The notes below the pieces were generated by a model, which was not told the origin of the DNA, did not search any database, and saw only the letters and a program-made list of their open reading frames with translations. Source: Marinomonas vulgaris (lineage in GTDB: Bacteria > Pseudomonadota > Gammaproteobacteria > Pseudomonadales > Marinomonadaceae). Taken from it: 64,000 nucleotides of DNA. The stretch's first letter is position 1. Every line of letters starts with the position of its first letter. The stretch spans positions 43,049-107,048 of the forward strand of contig NZ_JAGSSV010000010.1 of the NCBI RefSeq assembly GCF_018145875.1, given 5' to 3'. Positions 32,744 to 42,521 of this stretch are shown piece by piece. Position numbers and translations under genes: made by a program.

Positions 32744-33937
32744 TCACTGTTCCAGCATTGGTTTTGTGTAGCGAATCGTTACTTGAAATACCACAAAGGA
32801 AATGACGCCACAGGTCGCTATGGTGACCAGCATGGGAATAAAGGTGCCATTGTGCAGTAGACTGATGACGGTGCCGCCTAAAGCACCAAACGCAAAACGA
32901 GAGGTTCCTGCGAGGGCGGTGACACTGCCATTGTGGTTGCCAGCGTGCTTGAGTGCACCGGCCATAAACCCGCTGCCTAAAATCCCCATCGGGCCCATGT
33001 ACATGATGCTGGCAACAATGATGGTCCACAGTGGTGGTCGATCGAACAGACAGATAACGAGCATCATCACAGACGCAAAAATAGGTACATAAATCGCGTA
33101 TTTAGACAGGGTTTCTGTTCCTAGCTTCTCTACATAACGGCTGTTGATGGTGGAAGCAATCATCATGGAGATCACGTTTAAGCCCACTAAAAAACCAAAG
33201 TGAGCAGGGTCAACATCATAGATTTCGATGTATACAAACGATGCACCGGTAATAAAGCTCATCATGCCGCCAAAATAAAAGGCGGCCACCACGATATAAC
33301 CCAATACGGAGGGGTTTTTTAATAAGGTGATATAATTACGAATGGCCTTCATAAAAGAGAAAGGCGAACGGTTTTCTACCGGCAAGGTTTCTGGGATGAC
33401 ACGTAAAAATAACCCTATGGCACTGAGAGCCAACAGACCTAAGAAAACAAAAATGTAGTGCCAATCCAGCAAGGTCAAAATAGCGCCGCCAATAATAGGC
33501 GCTGCCAATGGTGCTAAGGCCATCACCAACATGACCAGAGACATGGCTTTGGCGAATTGGTTGATCGACATGCCATCTTTGACCAACGCGGGAACACATA
33601 CAGCCACAGCCGCGCCACCAAAAGCCTGAATAGCACGACCTGTCAGCAGCATGTCGTAGCTTTGTGACAAAGCACAAAAGAAGCTACCGAAGGCAAACAC
33701 CAGCAACCCGCCTACCACCACACGGCGGCGGCCAAGCGCATCGGAAATCGGCCCAAAAACCAGTTGAAACAAGGCAAACACAATCAGATAAATACTGAGC
33801 GTTAGCTGAACCAAGCCAATGTCCGTGTTCAAACTGCTGGCGATTGTGGGGATACTGGGAAGGTAAGCATCAATGGCAAAAGGGGTCAAACCAGCCAACA
33901 GGCCAAGGACTAAAATAACAGGTAAAGTGAGCTTCAT
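32744..33937 (-). CDS. Bcr/CflA-type MFS drug efflux transporter
   Basis: The 397-residue protein has about 12 membrane helices and the drug:H+ antiporter-1 motifs: motif D1 near the start (PFAIDAYLPSIPTIA), motif A QLVFGPISDALGRRRVV, and motif C in helix 5 (LAPIIGGAIL). These identify the Bcr/CflA subfamily, proton-driven exporters of drugs and small metabolites in the inner membrane. It is divergent from an ABC exporter gene across about 266 bp, and that exporter is followed by an SMR pump, making an efflux-rich neighbourhood. Confidence 0.93.
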   Translation of the reverse strand: MKLTLPVILVLGLLAGLTPFAIDAYLPSIPTIASSLNTDIGLVQLTLSIYLIVFALFQLVFGPISDALGRRRVVVGGLLVFAFGSFFCALSQSYDMLLTGRAIQAFGGAAVAVCVPALVKDGMSINQFAKAMSLVMLVMALAPLAAPIIGGAILTLLDWHYIFVFLGLLALSAIGLFLRVIPETLPVENRSPFSFMKAIRNYITLLKNPSVLGYIVVAAFYFGGMMSFITGASFVYIEIYDVDPAHFGFLVGLNVISMMIASTINSRYVEKLGTETLSKYAIYVPIFASVMMLVICLFDRPPLWTIIVASIMYMGPMGILGSGFMAGALKHAGNHNGSVTALAGTSRFAFGALGGTVISLLHNGTFIPMLVTIATCGVISFVVFQVTIRYTKPMLEQ

Positions 33938-34203
33938 ATATCAACTTAGTTAGGGCCATCTTTTTGTTTATACGCAGAATGCTTATTAAACAAAAATCCA
34001 ACGATCAGAGTGAAAGAAAGTATAATCGCTTTGTATTCACAAGGACGGATTAATTGTGCAAACACTGAGTAAAGACAGTACGGCGTCAATTTTAAGGCTT
34101 TATCAGTTGTGGTGTTCATTTTTGTAACGTGGTTCAATTTCGCTCTTATTTTGTGGGTTGGTCATCTTAACTCATTCACTGTTTCCCTTTTAAAAGGAAT
34201 GTC

Positions 34204-36057
34204 ATGCTAGGTTTTTTTGAAAAGTGGGTCTCTGCATACCCTGATACCGAAACCGCTCAAGCCCCTAAAACCTTGTACGCATTTTGTCGATACTTTTCAA
34301 AAGGGGTGGAAGTGCCGCTTTTGCTCATGTCTTTGCTCACCGCCACCATTGCTATTTTGGAAGTGGTACTGTTTAGCTTTATGGGACAGCTGGTGGACTG
34401 GTTGATCAACCGAGATCCTGAGACGTTTTTTGCCGAAGAAAGCACCCATTTATTATTAATGTCGTTGATGATCTTGGTCGCCATGCCGGTGGTGACTTTC
34501 TTACATTCGGCGATTATTCACCAAACCTTGCTGGGTAATTACCCCATGCGCATACGTTGGTTATCGCACCATTATATTTTGCGTCAAAGTATGTCGTTTT
34601 TTCAGGATGAATTTGCTGGGCGTATTTCTACCAAGGTGATGCAAACCTCTTTGGCGGTTCGAGAAACCGTGATGAAGTTGCTCGATGTGCTGGTTTACAT
34701 CTCGGTGTACTTTATTTCTATGGTGGTGTTGATCGCCAAAGCCGATTATCGCTTGATGATTCCTATGCTGGTTTGGCTCGCCTGTTATGTACTTTTGCAG
34801 GTCTATTTCGTGCCAAAACTGAAAAAAATCTCAGCGGAACAGGCCGACGCCCGCTCTACTATGACGGGGCGAATTGTCGACAGTTACAGCAATATTTCTA
34901 CGGTCAAACTTTTCTCCCATCACCAACGGGAAGCGGATTACGCCAAAGATGGCATGGACGGTTTTCTACAAACCGTACACAAACAGATGCGTTTGGTCAC
35001 CATGCTGAGCGTGGGCGTCCAAGTTTCGAATTATGTTTTGGCGTTTTCAGTGGCGGCCTTGTCGATTTGGTTATGGACCGGCAGCATTATTAGCGTGGGG
35101 GCGATCGCCATTGCGGTGAGTTTGGCCCTTCGCCTGAATGGCATGTCCCAGTGGATTATGTGGGAAATCAGTACCTTATTTGAAAACATCGGCATGGTGA
35201 ACGATGGAATGAAAACTTTGTCTCGCCCGATTGAGATAGAAGATAAACCGAACGCACCAAGCTTATCCGTGCCAAATGGCATGATCGAATACGATGCGGT
35301 GAATTTTCACTACGGCAAACAAGACAGCAAGGTGATCGAAAATTTGGTGTTGTCGATCAAAGCGGGCGAAAAAGTCGGTTTGGTCGGTCGCTCTGGTGCC
35401 GGTAAATCGACAATCGTGAATTTGCTGATGCGTTTTCATGACATCGAGTCAGGGCAAATTCGCATTGATGGACAAAACATTGCAAATGTTCAGCAAGACT
35501 CATTGCGTGCGCAAATCGGCATGGTGACGCAAGATACGTCTTTGTTGCACAGAACGGTGCGAGAGAATTTGCTCTACGGTCGCCCGGACGCATCCGACGA
35601 CGAGATGATCGCGGCGGCGAAAAAAGCCGAGGCGCATGACTTTATTCAGACCCTTACCGACCCGTTTGGCAATGTAGGTTATGACGCTATGGTGGGAGAG
35701 CGTGGCATTAAGCTTTCTGGCGGCCAACGCCAACGTATCGCCATTGCCCGAGTGTTGCTAAAAGACGCTCCCCTGTTGGTGCTAGACGAGGCTACCTCGG
35801 CGTTAGACTCTGAAGTGGAAGCAGCGATTCAAGAAAGTTTGTACAAGTTAATGCAAGGCAAAACCGTAATTGCCATAGCGCACCGTTTATCTACTATCGC
35901 GGCCATGGATCGTTTGATTGTGTTAGATAAAGGGAATATTGTGGAGCAGGGCAGTCATGAAGAATTGATTCAACACAATGGCATCTATGCAGCCTTGTGG
36001 GCACATCAAACAGGTGGCTTTTTAGCAGAAGAGATTACATTAGAAACGGACGTTTAA
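34204..36057 (+). CDS. ABC exporter, fused permease and ATPase
   Basis: The 617-residue half-transporter has a six-helix membrane domain (about residues 30-330) and a C-terminal nucleotide-binding domain with Walker A GRSGAGKST (about 396), signature LSGGQRQRIAIAR, Walker B LLVLDEAT and the H-loop IAHRLST. It is of the MsbA/multidrug type and works as a dimer in the inner membrane. AAAAGGA precedes ATG 34204. The SMR pump gene starts 10 bp after its stop, so both are in one operon. The substrate is unknown. Confidence 0.95.
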   Translation: MLGFFEKWVSAYPDTETAQAPKTLYAFCRYFSKGVEVPLLLMSLLTATIAILEVVLFSFMGQLVDWLINRDPETFFAEESTHLLLMSLMILVAMPVVTFLHSAIIHQTLLGNYPMRIRWLSHHYILRQSMSFFQDEFAGRISTKVMQTSLAVRETVMKLLDVLVYISVYFISMVVLIAKADYRLMIPMLVWLACYVLLQVYFVPKLKKISAEQADARSTMTGRIVDSYSNISTVKLFSHHQREADYAKDGMDGFLQTVHKQMRLVTMLSVGVQVSNYVLAFSVAALSIWLWTGSIISVGAIAIAVSLALRLNGMSQWIMWEISTLFENIGMVNDGMKTLSRPIEIEDKPNAPSLSVPNGMIEYDAVNFHYGKQDSKVIENLVLSIKAGEKVGLVGRSGAGKSTIVNLLMRFHDIESGQIRIDGQNIANVQQDSLRAQIGMVTQDTSLLHRTVRENLLYGRPDASDDEMIAAAKKAEAHDFIQTLTDPFGNVGYDAMVGERGIKLSGGQRQRIAIARVLLKDAPLLVLDEATSALDSEVEAAIQESLYKLMQGKTVIAIAHRLSTIAAMDRLIVLDKGNIVEQGSHEELIQHNGIYAALWAHQTGGFLAEEITLETDV

Positions 36058-36067
36058 AAAACTGACC

Positions 36068-36397
36068 ATGACTTACTTTATTTTGTTTTTAGCCATTGTC
36101 GCTGAGGTGGTTGCCACATCGGCGCTAAAAGCGTCGGATTCGTTCAGCAAACTGGGCCCTAGCATCATTGTTGTGGTCGGTTATATCTTTTCTTTTTACC
36201 TCCTCACGATTGTCATGCGCACCATACCGACTGGCGTGACTTATGCGATCTGGTCAGGTTTGGGCGTGGTGTTGATTTCTTTGTTTGGGTATTTGTTTGC
36301 CAACGAGAAACTGGATCTGGCGGCGTGGATTGGCATGTCGCTTATCGTGATTGGCGTGGTGGTCATCAATGTGTTTTCAAAAACGGTGAGCCATTAA
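36068..36397 (+). CDS. SMR-family multidrug/quaternary ammonium efflux protein
   Basis: The 109-residue protein has four membrane helices and the essential membrane glutamate, Glu13 (AIVAEVVATSALK), corresponding to Glu14 of EmrE. The GVTYAIWSGLGVV helix-3 motif is intact. SMR proteins act as dimers exchanging protons for cationic compounds; some export guanidinium or take up osmolytes, so the substrate is not fixed by sequence alone. It is co-transcribed with the ABC exporter. Confidence 0.95.
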   Translation: MTYFILFLAIVAEVVATSALKASDSFSKLGPSIIVVVGYIFSFYLLTIVMRTIPTGVTYAIWSGLGVVLISLFGYLFANEKLDLAAWIGMSLIVIGVVVINVFSKTVSH

Positions 36398-36453
36398 ACT
36401 GAGTCAATCACTCACCGCTGTGCTTCTGATAATTTAGTAAAGTCGTAAGCGAA

Positions 36454-38214
36454 TCAAACCGTGCTTTTAACACGACCTTTTTTGTTTGCCAACCAGACAA
36501 ATTGATAGGGCATTAAGGTAATTTTGCCCAAGTGATCTTCGTATACCTGCTCTGATACCAAATCCGTCCAGTCGTCTGTGGCGATCAAGTTTAGTTCCGA
36601 CAAGCTGAAGCTTTGCGGCTGATCCGTCATGTTATACACGGCGAACAAGCTTTGACGGCGGTCGAGACTTTGGCGCCAAAAGGCAAACAGATTTTCCCCC
36701 ATGTGCAACACATACTGGGTCGCATTTGGGTGAAACGCCGGTTGAACGCGACGAATCTGCGTGAGTTTGGTGACACTGTTAAAAACTTTTTGATGGTGAG
36801 TAGGCGTATTAAGCGCGTGCTCTAGATCTTCCATATCCCAAATATGGCGGTTAATAGAACGAAAGTGTCCGGTGTTTTCCACTCTTTCTAAATCGTTTTC
36901 TGTGCCAAATAAACTATGGATATAAAACGCTGGCACGCCTTCTAAAGCCATCATTACCCCAGCGGCGCAAAGGAATCGGGCAAATTGCCATTGATCTGGT
37001 CCTTGTTGCGCTGAACCAGATAACGCATTCCACAGGCTGATATTGATTTCGTAAGGTTTAGCTTCACCCTCTGGCGTGGTGCGCGAGCTGATTTTGCCGC
37101 CGAAGCGTTTCATGGTGTTGATTAACGTCTCTAACTCCCATTCTGATAACAAGCCTTCGGTTGGGCGCAGGCCAATGCCATCATGAGAAGCGAGGAAGTT
37201 CAAATAGGTCGTGCCTTGCTGGGCGGGCGGCATGCTCATTAACCATTGTTTCAAATGGTTGCTGTTGCCTGTGACCAAGCTGTTAATCAGTAACGGTGGC
37301 AGAGAAAAGTTGTAGATTAAATGCGCTTCGTTGGCGTTACCAAAGTAGGTCAGGTTTTCTTGGTTGGGAATATTGGTTTCGGTAATAATCACCGACTCTG
37401 GGGCGTAATGTTCTATCATTAAGCGCAATAAGCGAATAATTTCATGGGTTTGCGGCAAATTAATGCAGCTGGTGCCGGGAATCTTCCACAAAAACGCCAC
37501 CGCATCCAAACGAAACCAGCGTATGCCTTTTTCAAGATACAAATGGATAATGCGCAAAAATTCCAGTAGCACCTCTGGCTTTTCAAAATTCAAATCCACT
37601 TGGTCATGGCTAAATGTGCACCACACGTGCTTTTCACCATTTTTGGTTTGCACTTCTCGTAGTAAAGGCGAGGTTCTTGGGCGAACCACAGCGCTCAAAT
37701 CCATATTAGGGTCGGCTTCATAGAAAAAGTTGGCGCCCGGATCAACGCCGGCTTTGAAGTTCTCAAACCACATGCTGCGGCTGGAGCAGTGGTTGATTAC
37801 TAAGTCACCCATGACTTTAAAGTCTTTGGCGAGATTTGAAACATGACCCCATCGCCCACAGGACGGATTCACCGTGGTGTAATCCATTACGCTAAAACCA
37901 TCATCTGAGCTGTAAGGAAAGAAGGGCAGCAAGTGCACCGCAGAAATCGAGTCAGCCAATTTGCTTTTAACGAACTGATGCAGGGTCTCCAAAGGGGCTT
38001 CATCTTTACGACGCAAAGTATCAGCGTAGGTAATGAGCATAATATCGGACTGATCCCACAGGTTTTTGTGGGGGCGAGGAGATTCAGTGGCAGGGTCTAG
38101 GTGGAAGGTCGCCAAACATTTATCCGCCAAGTCTTTACCGTTCAGATGAGGGTAAATGGTTTGTAAATGCGCGATCAGCCGAGGTTCTAAATGAGATAAA
38201 GGGGCGTTTTCCAT
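36454..38214 (-). CDS. GH13_18 phosphorylase, probably glucosylglycerate phosphorylase
   Basis: The 586-residue protein is a GH13 subfamily 18 phosphorylase (sucrose-phosphorylase fold). Visible catalytic residues are the nucleophile Asp237 (WFRLDAVAFLWK), acid/base Glu279 (IITETNIP) and stabiliser Asp345 (LASHDGIGLRP). Members split disaccharides with phosphate, releasing glucose-1-phosphate; known acceptors include fructose, fructose-6-phosphate, glycerol and glycerate (E. coli YcjM and a Meiothermus enzyme act on glucosylglycerate). The neighbouring genes for glucosyl-3-phosphoglycerate synthase and phosphatase make glucosylglycerate the best guess. It lies 36 bp after gpgS on the same strand. 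Confidence 0.9.
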   Translation of the reverse strand: MENAPLSHLEPRLIAHLQTIYPHLNGKDLADKCLATFHLDPATESPRPHKNLWDQSDIMLITYADTLRRKDEAPLETLHQFVKSKLADSISAVHLLPFFPYSSDDGFSVMDYTTVNPSCGRWGHVSNLAKDFKVMGDLVINHCSSRSMWFENFKAGVDPGANFFYEADPNMDLSAVVRPRTSPLLREVQTKNGEKHVWCTFSHDQVDLNFEKPEVLLEFLRIIHLYLEKGIRWFRLDAVAFLWKIPGTSCINLPQTHEIIRLLRLMIEHYAPESVIITETNIPNQENLTYFGNANEAHLIYNFSLPPLLINSLVTGNSNHLKQWLMSMPPAQQGTTYLNFLASHDGIGLRPTEGLLSEWELETLINTMKRFGGKISSRTTPEGEAKPYEINISLWNALSGSAQQGPDQWQFARFLCAAGVMMALEGVPAFYIHSLFGTENDLERVENTGHFRSINRHIWDMEDLEHALNTPTHHQKVFNSVTKLTQIRRVQPAFHPNATQYVLHMGENLFAFWRQSLDRRQSLFAVYNMTDQPQSFSLSELNLIATDDWTDLVSEQVYEDHLGKITLMPYQFVWLANKKGRVKSTV

Positions 38215-38250
38215 GATTATCTACCTGTGTTGTGGATCGAAAAAGTCATC

Positions 38251-39486
38251 CTATTTGGATGACTTGGGGCCAAACTCATTCATGTCTAATTCCACTGCGT
38301 TTGCCAACTGAGACATGACACCCGGAAAAGCGCTAACAACGCGGTTCCAGCTTGGAATAAAAGGCGTTTCCATCGGGTTTTCAAGGTACTGGTTACCCGC
38401 TTTCATAATGTTACTGGCAAAGAGCTCGACCGCTTGCTCTTCGGTGTGCACGTCTAATTTAAGGCCATTTATTTCGGCATCATTACGATAGGTTTCAATG
38501 AAATCCAACGCCACGCGGTAATAGGTCGCCTTGATAGTACGGAAGGTTTCCTGGTTAAAAATTGTGCCATTGGTGGCCAGCTTTCTAAAAATCGCCTTGG
38601 TGATATCAATGGACATTTTAGACAAGCCGCCGTCGTCGTTGTCGGCAGAAAGGTCTTGGTGTTTGTGGTCGTAAATATCGGCAATATCTACCTGACACAA
38701 GCGGTTGGTCGAATAGTTGCGATACATTTCACTTAATACGCCAATTTCTAGACCCCAATCACTGGGGATGCGTAAATCGGTCATCACATCACGACGGAAA
38801 GAAAACTCGCCAGCCAGCGGGTAGCGATAACTGTCTAGATAATCCAAATAATCCAAATGACCAAAGACTTTTTTCAATGAGCACAATAACGGCGTGACCA
38901 GCAAACGGCTGACACGGCCGTTCATTTTGCCGTTGGCGGCGCGGGCATAAAAGCCTTTACAGAATTCGTAGTTAAAATTGGGGTTAGCGACTGGGTAAAT
39001 CAAACGTGCCAGTAATTCACGATCGTAGGTGACAATGTCGCAATCATGCATGGCGATGGATTCGGCTTTGCCCGCTGCTAAGTTATAGCCCATACAAAAC
39101 CAAACGTTACGGCCTTTGCCTGGGTCAGATGGTGACAAATGTTCGCCTTTTAACACACTGTCGATGGCCCGTAAGCGTGGACCGTCGTTCCATAAAACTT
39201 TGACATTTTGTGGTAGAACGCTGAAAAAATCTAAAGCGTGGCGGTATTGTTCTTCGGTGGCGCGATCTAGACCAATGATGATTTCAGACAGGTAGGGTAC
39301 CTGTTGCAAATGCTTCAAGATATTTGGCATAGCGTCTGTTTCTAACTCTGAATACAGACAAGGCAGAATAAGAGACATGGGGCGGGTTTTTGCAAACTCA
39401 CAAAGCTCCTTCTCCATTTCTTCTAACGGTCGATTGGCCAGGTTATGAAGAGTGGTAATGATACCGTTTTGATGAAAGTCACCCAT
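38251..39486 (-). CDS. gpgS: Glucosyl-3-phosphoglycerate synthase (GT81)
   Basis: GpgS transfers glucose from a nucleotide sugar to 3-phosphoglycerate, the first step of glucosylglycerate synthesis. The 411-residue protein has a GT-A fold with the metal-binding DCD motif at 148-150 (AMHDCDIVTYD), the LPCLYSELE start of the fold and the acceptor-side FYARAANGKMNGRVSRLLVTPLL region. AGGAGAT precedes ATG 39486. It lies between the phosphatase gene (96 bp upstream) and the phosphorylase gene. Mannosyl-3-phosphoglycerate synthase (GT55/78) is the alternative, but the sequence pattern is that of GpgS. Confidence 0.9.
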   Translation of the reverse strand: MGDFHQNGIITTLHNLANRPLEEMEKELCEFAKTRPMSLILPCLYSELETDAMPNILKHLQQVPYLSEIIIGLDRATEEQYRHALDFFSVLPQNVKVLWNDGPRLRAIDSVLKGEHLSPSDPGKGRNVWFCMGYNLAAGKAESIAMHDCDIVTYDRELLARLIYPVANPNFNYEFCKGFYARAANGKMNGRVSRLLVTPLLCSLKKVFGHLDYLDYLDSYRYPLAGEFSFRRDVMTDLRIPSDWGLEIGVLSEMYRNYSTNRLCQVDIADIYDHKHQDLSADNDDGGLSKMSIDITKAIFRKLATNGTIFNQETFRTIKATYYRVALDFIETYRNDAEINGLKLDVHTEEQAVELFASNIMKAGNQYLENPMETPFIPSWNRVVSAFPGVMSQLANAVELDMNEFGPKSSK

Positions 39487-39582
39487 GGTGGATCTCCTAA
39501 ATAATAATGTAAATGCTGTTTTTGTTGGTGTTGTTTTCTACTCGTTCTATTTTTACTGTTTGTTTTTCACAAGGTGATTTGC

Positions 39583-40404
39583 CTACAAAATGCCATGTTT
39601 AGTGAGCCATAAATCGACGGCTTGTGCCCAGCCTTCTGGTCCATAACCGTCGGTTAACCAGGCATCACTTCGATGTGGTATTTCTGGTGGCGCATGCACG
39701 GGCGAACGAACCACCACAGGCACATCGGCTTTGCTGAGCATGCCAATGTCGTTTTCACCGTCGCCTAATGCCATGGTGTTGATGGGTTCGTCACTTTGTT
39801 GTTCATACACTTCGATCAACCATTGCATGGCGTTGGCCTTGTCGCACTGTTTTCCCATAAGGTGAGCGAATCGCCCGCCTTTTTGAACCTGAACATCGAA
39901 GGGAGCCAGTTGATCTCGCAGGGTGTTTAAAGCCTGTTTGGAGTCGTTCCACACCATGGGCTCGGTAAATTCGCGCTGCATGGCTTGAGTAGCACTTTTT
40001 TCATCTAGGCCGGTGATTGATATCAGCTCTTGGCAAGTCATGTCGCTGAAACGTTGAAAGTCGTAGCTGTCGTGTTTGTCGTTGGTCAGTTCGATGAGCT
40101 GATCACGATGAGGCCCGAAGGATTTACGCCAATAGTCGCCGCAGTCTTCGAGTGTTTCTTCAATATTAAGAAAGAAGTTTTTTGGAAGGTAGACCGCAGA
40201 GCCATTTTCGACAATAAAAGGGCCTTGATGTTCTAGAGCCTGGCGGAGCGAAAGAAGCTCGGCAAAGGTTTTGCTGGTATTGATAACACAAGGAATAGCA
40301 AAGGTCTTTAAGGACTCTAAAGTGGCCTTAGCGGGCTGAAAACTGTAGGTGTGATGATCAAGTAAGGTGCCATCTAAATCGGTAAAAAGTAAAAGCGTTG
40401 TCAT
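39583..40404 (-). CDS. gpgP: Glucosyl/mannosyl-3-phosphoglycerate phosphatase (HAD)
   Basis: This enzyme removes the phosphate from glucosyl-3-phosphoglycerate to give glucosylglycerate. ATG 40404 is chosen because AGGAA lies 6 bases before it; the 273-residue product then starts MTTLLLFTDLDGTLLDHHTY (nucleophile Asp9, Asp11). Other HAD motifs are VINTSKTF (motif II) and ALGDGENDIGML (motif IV). The FIVENGSAVYLP stretch is typical of mannosyl-3-phosphoglycerate phosphatases, which often accept both sugars. It is the first gene of the osmolyte operon. Confidence 0.9.
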   Translation of the reverse strand: MTTLLLFTDLDGTLLDHHTYSFQPAKATLESLKTFAIPCVINTSKTFAELLSLRQALEHQGPFIVENGSAVYLPKNFFLNIEETLEDCGDYWRKSFGPHRDQLIELTNDKHDSYDFQRFSDMTCQELISITGLDEKSATQAMQREFTEPMVWNDSKQALNTLRDQLAPFDVQVQKGGRFAHLMGKQCDKANAMQWLIEVYEQQSDEPINTMALGDGENDIGMLSKADVPVVVRSPVHAPPEIPHRSDAWLTDGYGPEGWAQAVDLWLTKHGIL

Positions 40405-40543
40405 GTTCATTCCTGTTTGGGTCCATCCGAGTCTTGCTGGTGGACGTTAATTTAGGCTTGCAAATCCAGTGCCAGTGCGCAAAAGTAGCCACCTTCTTAA
40501 ACAAGGTGAGCGTCCTAGGTTAACTGGGCGATTAAACAAATTG

Positions 40544-41431
40544 ATGACAGGTTCGCTACGGTTACCCTTTTTTATTGCGCTTGCGTTGCTCGCGTTCGCG
40601 GCCAATTCGGTATTGTGTCGATTGGCATTGGCTGGCGGGTTAATCGACCCTGCGAGTTTTACCCTGTGGCGCTTGTTGAGCGGTGCCGTTACCTTGGCAT
40701 TGTTGTGTCTGTTGCAATCGTTCAAAACCAAGCCCCAGTCGTTATCTAGCATATGGCGTGAGGGAAGCTGGTTATCGGCGCTGGCTCTGTTTGTTTATGC
40801 CCTTGGCTTCTCTTATGCCTATGTGACGTTAGAGACTGGAATTGGGGCGTTAATCTTGTTTGGCGCGGTGCAATTGACCTTGATTCTCTTTGCGGCTTGG
40901 GCTGGGCAAAAGCTGGCGTTCTTAGAGTGGCTAGGGCTGCTTATCGCCTTTGCTGGTTTCGCTTACCTTGTGCTGCCGACCTTATCGTCGCCGTCTTTGA
41001 TAGGCTTCATTTTGATGACGTTTGCGGGCATTGCGTGGGGGCTGTATACCTGGCGCGGTAAGATTTCTGCTAAACCCTTGTTTGCCACCACGTCTAACTT
41101 TGTGCGTACCATTCCCATGCTGGGTGTGGTGTTGCTCGTTGTGAGTGTGAACGGCACGATACAAATGGATTCAGAAGGGTTGTTTTACGCCATCGTCTCA
41201 GGCGCAATTATGTCGGGATTAGGCTATGCCTTGTGGTACGCGGTATTGCCTTATCTTAGTGCCTCGTTAGCGGCGGTATTACAGTTGTTGGTCCCTGTCA
41301 TCGCGACATTGGGCGGCGTTGTTTTTGCCAATGAATCCATTACCTTACACCTTATGATCGCCACATCGGGCGTACTTGGTGGGGTGTTGTTGGTCATTAT
41401 TGGGAAAAAACGCACCTCGAAAAATGCCTAG
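40544..41431 (+). CDS. EamA/DMT-family permease
   Basis: This is a ten-helix drug/metabolite transporter with two EamA repeats. ATG 40544 gives 295 residues starting just before helix 1 (LRLPFFIALALLAFAANSVLCRLAL); a GTG at 40469 in frame would add 25 polar residues and cannot be excluded, as neither site has a clear Shine-Dalgarno. The FTLWRLLSGAVTLALL and second-repeat YLSASLAAVLQLLVPVIATLGG segments are typical. It is divergent from the osmolyte operon. Substrate unknown. Confidence 0.9.
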   Translation: MTGSLRLPFFIALALLAFAANSVLCRLALAGGLIDPASFTLWRLLSGAVTLALLCLLQSFKTKPQSLSSIWREGSWLSALALFVYALGFSYAYVTLETGIGALILFGAVQLTLILFAAWAGQKLAFLEWLGLLIAFAGFAYLVLPTLSSPSLIGFILMTFAGIAWGLYTWRGKISAKPLFATTSNFVRTIPMLGVVLLVVSVNGTIQMDSEGLFYAIVSGAIMSGLGYALWYAVLPYLSASLAAVLQLLVPVIATLGGVVFANESITLHLMIATSGVLGGVLLVIIGKKRTSKNA

Positions 41432-41446
41432 TTTTGGTGCGTTTTT
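41405..41446 (+). terminator. Terminator overlapping the end of the DMT gene
   Basis: CGCACC (41411-41416) pairs with GGTGCG (41436-41441) around a 19-base loop containing the TAG stop, flanked by A and T runs. Confidence 0.65.
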
Positions 41447-41532
41447 GGTGTGATGTGCAAAAATGGGCAGTCCGTTTGCCTAAATTAGGTCGTTATTGGC
41501 GGCTAAACTTTAAGCGAAATCTTGTCTTCAAC

Positions 41533-42408
41533 TTAGTCATTCAGCGCCATATTGGCCATCTTCATGGTGCTTTCAAACGAGCCGCAGCCTGCGATAAAGC
41601 GACCATTATGACAAAACATGGCGTCGTCTAGACCGGTAACGGCTTGCAGTTGTTCATCAGATAAGCCAGCCCATGGGGCAGGAAGTTTTTTACGGTCTTC
41701 GAATGAGCCAAGCTCGACGGGCACAGTTTGAATGCGCCACTGTCCTGTCTGTGATGGGTAAACCATAAATAAGGCGTCTTGCGATAATCTAAGGACGGTG
41801 GTTTTCCACGGCGTGTATTGTTCCAAAACGATGACTCTTGGGTCGTCGGCTTTTTCGATGGCGTTGGCCACGATACTTTTTGCGTTTACACCACCACTGG
41901 CAGCGGCAATGAATCGAGTCAATAGACGAGATGCAAAGGCAACGGCTTCATCGAAACAGGCGTCAAAATCGCCTTCTTCTTGCCATGTAGGATTAAACAT
42001 AGAAATGGTCTGGCTAAGACTAATGCCCGTTTGCACGCCTTCTACGTGTCCGCAATCAATAGCGTCTATCACTGAGACGAGATTTTTGTCTAATGATTGA
42101 GCGACTTCTTTACTGCCAGCGCATATGTCTAGGCCGTACTTTTGCCAAATTAAGCCAAAAGATGAAAAGGGAATACCATTTTCTCGTGCACCAGCGCCGC
42201 CTTTTTGATGATGGTCGAAACGGCCTTTATCTGCGTCGTATATTCCACCTACGTCGACCACAATGTCCGCTTTGGCAATGATGTCTAAATCACGTGTGCG
42301 GATTAAGTCTACCGATGGGAAGATCTGTTTAAGCGCGGCGACAGCAAACACGTCGTCGGCATGAAAGTTGCCATTGTGCGTTGCGATTACTTGAGTTTGT
42401 TCAGTCAT
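41533..42408 (-). CDS. MYG1 family (UPF0160) metal-dependent hydrolase
   Basis: The 291-residue protein matches the MYG1 family, related to DHH phosphoesterases: THNGNFHADDVFAVAAL (His and two Asp near the N-terminus), DVGGIYDADKGRFDHHQKGG (Asp-His-His) and the family's C-terminal WAGLSDEQLQAVTGLDDAMFCHNGRFIAG. Eukaryotic MYG1 has been reported as a 3'-5' RNA exonuclease; the bacterial role is not known. It converges with the DMT gene and lies downstream of the MerR gene on the same strand. Confidence 0.92.
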   Translation of the reverse strand: MTEQTQVIATHNGNFHADDVFAVAALKQIFPSVDLIRTRDLDIIAKADIVVDVGGIYDADKGRFDHHQKGGAGARENGIPFSSFGLIWQKYGLDICAGSKEVAQSLDKNLVSVIDAIDCGHVEGVQTGISLSQTISMFNPTWQEEGDFDACFDEAVAFASRLLTRFIAAASGGVNAKSIVANAIEKADDPRVIVLEQYTPWKTTVLRLSQDALFMVYPSQTGQWRIQTVPVELGSFEDRKKLPAPWAGLSDEQLQAVTGLDDAMFCHNGRFIAGCGSFESTMKMANMALND

Positions 42409-42521
42409 TCTATTGTCTCTTTGGTTGATCTTGTGTTACTTGGCAGCACACAGGTATTAAGGGCGCAATGTTACGGGGTTTTGACGAAGGGTGACACCGT
42501 TCATTTTAATAGAGTTTGGGT

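Noticed and set aside
33946..34137. 63-codon minus-strand frame between the MFS and ABC genes
   Set aside because: No ribosome site, odd composition, lies in an AT-rich divergent promoter region; not supported as a gene.
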